Source: Candidatus Limivicinus faecipullorum (GTDB taxonomy: Bacteria; Bacillota; Clostridia; Oscillospirales; Oscillospiraceae). From it: a stretch of 5,116 nucleotides of DNA. Location of the stretch: positions 1 to 5,116 of the forward strand of contig DVHY01000111.1 of NCBI GenBank assembly GCA_018711755.1. The letters are read 5' to 3'. The notes beneath the pieces were generated by a model, which had not been told where the DNA came from, did no database searches, and saw only the letters and a program-made list of their open reading frames with translations. This document shows, one piece after another, positions 5,004 through 5,116 of the stretch (position 1 is its first letter; each line of letters begins with the position of its first letter). The position numbers and the translations under genes are program-made.

Positions 5004-5116
5004 TAATATTTGCCCGTACTCTGCGCCGCTTTGCTTTTTATGCCACTATACTTCGCCGGCGCTTCCAGGTTCCTGCCTCTGTGCGAAATGCCACGGTAAA
5101 AACAGGCTGGACGAAG

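Noticed and set aside
5040..5099. Plus-strand 19-codon frame beginning MPLYFAGA, with TATACT just after its start
   Set aside because: It has no ribosome binding site, no matching -35 element for the TATACT and no similarity to known peptides. Likely chance.
4994..5116. Minus-strand open frame entering from the right edge and ending in TAA at 4994-4996 (40 codons)
   Set aside because: It could be the end of an upstream gene, but the translation has no recognisable feature, other frames are also open for a similar distance, and no terminator lies between it and the promoter. Not strong enough to call.
1..5116. CRISPR array, tRNA, rRNA or insertion sequence
   Set aside because: No regularly spaced repeats with unique spacers, no cloverleaf with a CCA-type end, and no transposase or terminal inverted repeats were seen. 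The only periodic DNA is within LRR coding sequence and the leader repeat.

Overview
This window looks like a chromosomal segment from a Gram-positive-type bacterium, most likely a gut-associated member of Bacillota class Clostridia. That placement is an inference from three things: the GMP synthase sequence, the purine-rich GGAGG-type ribosome binding sites, and a kind of secreted leucine-rich-repeat (LRR) protein I associate with such genomes. The main part is GC-rich (roughly 60% by eye), yet it uses the isoleucine codon ATA often. The first 144 bases are very different, at about 34% G+C.

Layout, left to right. Bases 1-144 hold the 3' end of an unrecognised plus-strand gene. It is followed by an intrinsic terminator hairpin (176-214 plus a T run) that overlaps the stop codon of guaA, which arrives convergently on the minus strand (221-1762, full-length GMP synthase). 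Upstream of guaA on the same strand, 43 bp away, is a predicted LRR lipoprotein (1806-3176). A further 77 bp upstream is a longer paralogue (3254-4915). A good sigma-A-type promoter with an extended -10 (4975-5003) precedes the longer paralogue, and a short tandem repeat lies in its presumed 5' leader. No convincing gene is seen in 5004-5116.

The three minus-strand genes are co-directional. I see no convincing minus-strand terminator between them, so one transcript (LRR-A, LRR-B, guaA) from the 4975-5003 promoter is possible, although guaA may also have its own promoter. GuaA is a cytoplasmic housekeeping enzyme. The two LRR proteins are predicted to act outside the membrane, and nothing in the sequence links their function to purine synthesis.

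The most interesting content is the paralogous pair. Each protein carries a series of roughly 70-residue degenerate modules (three in the lipoprotein, four in the longer protein), then about five SDS22/internalin-like LRRs, then an aromatic-rich C-terminal segment. The last module before the LRRs is about 80% identical between the two proteins over 55 residues, while the rest is much more diverged. One paralogue has a lipobox cysteine and the other does not.
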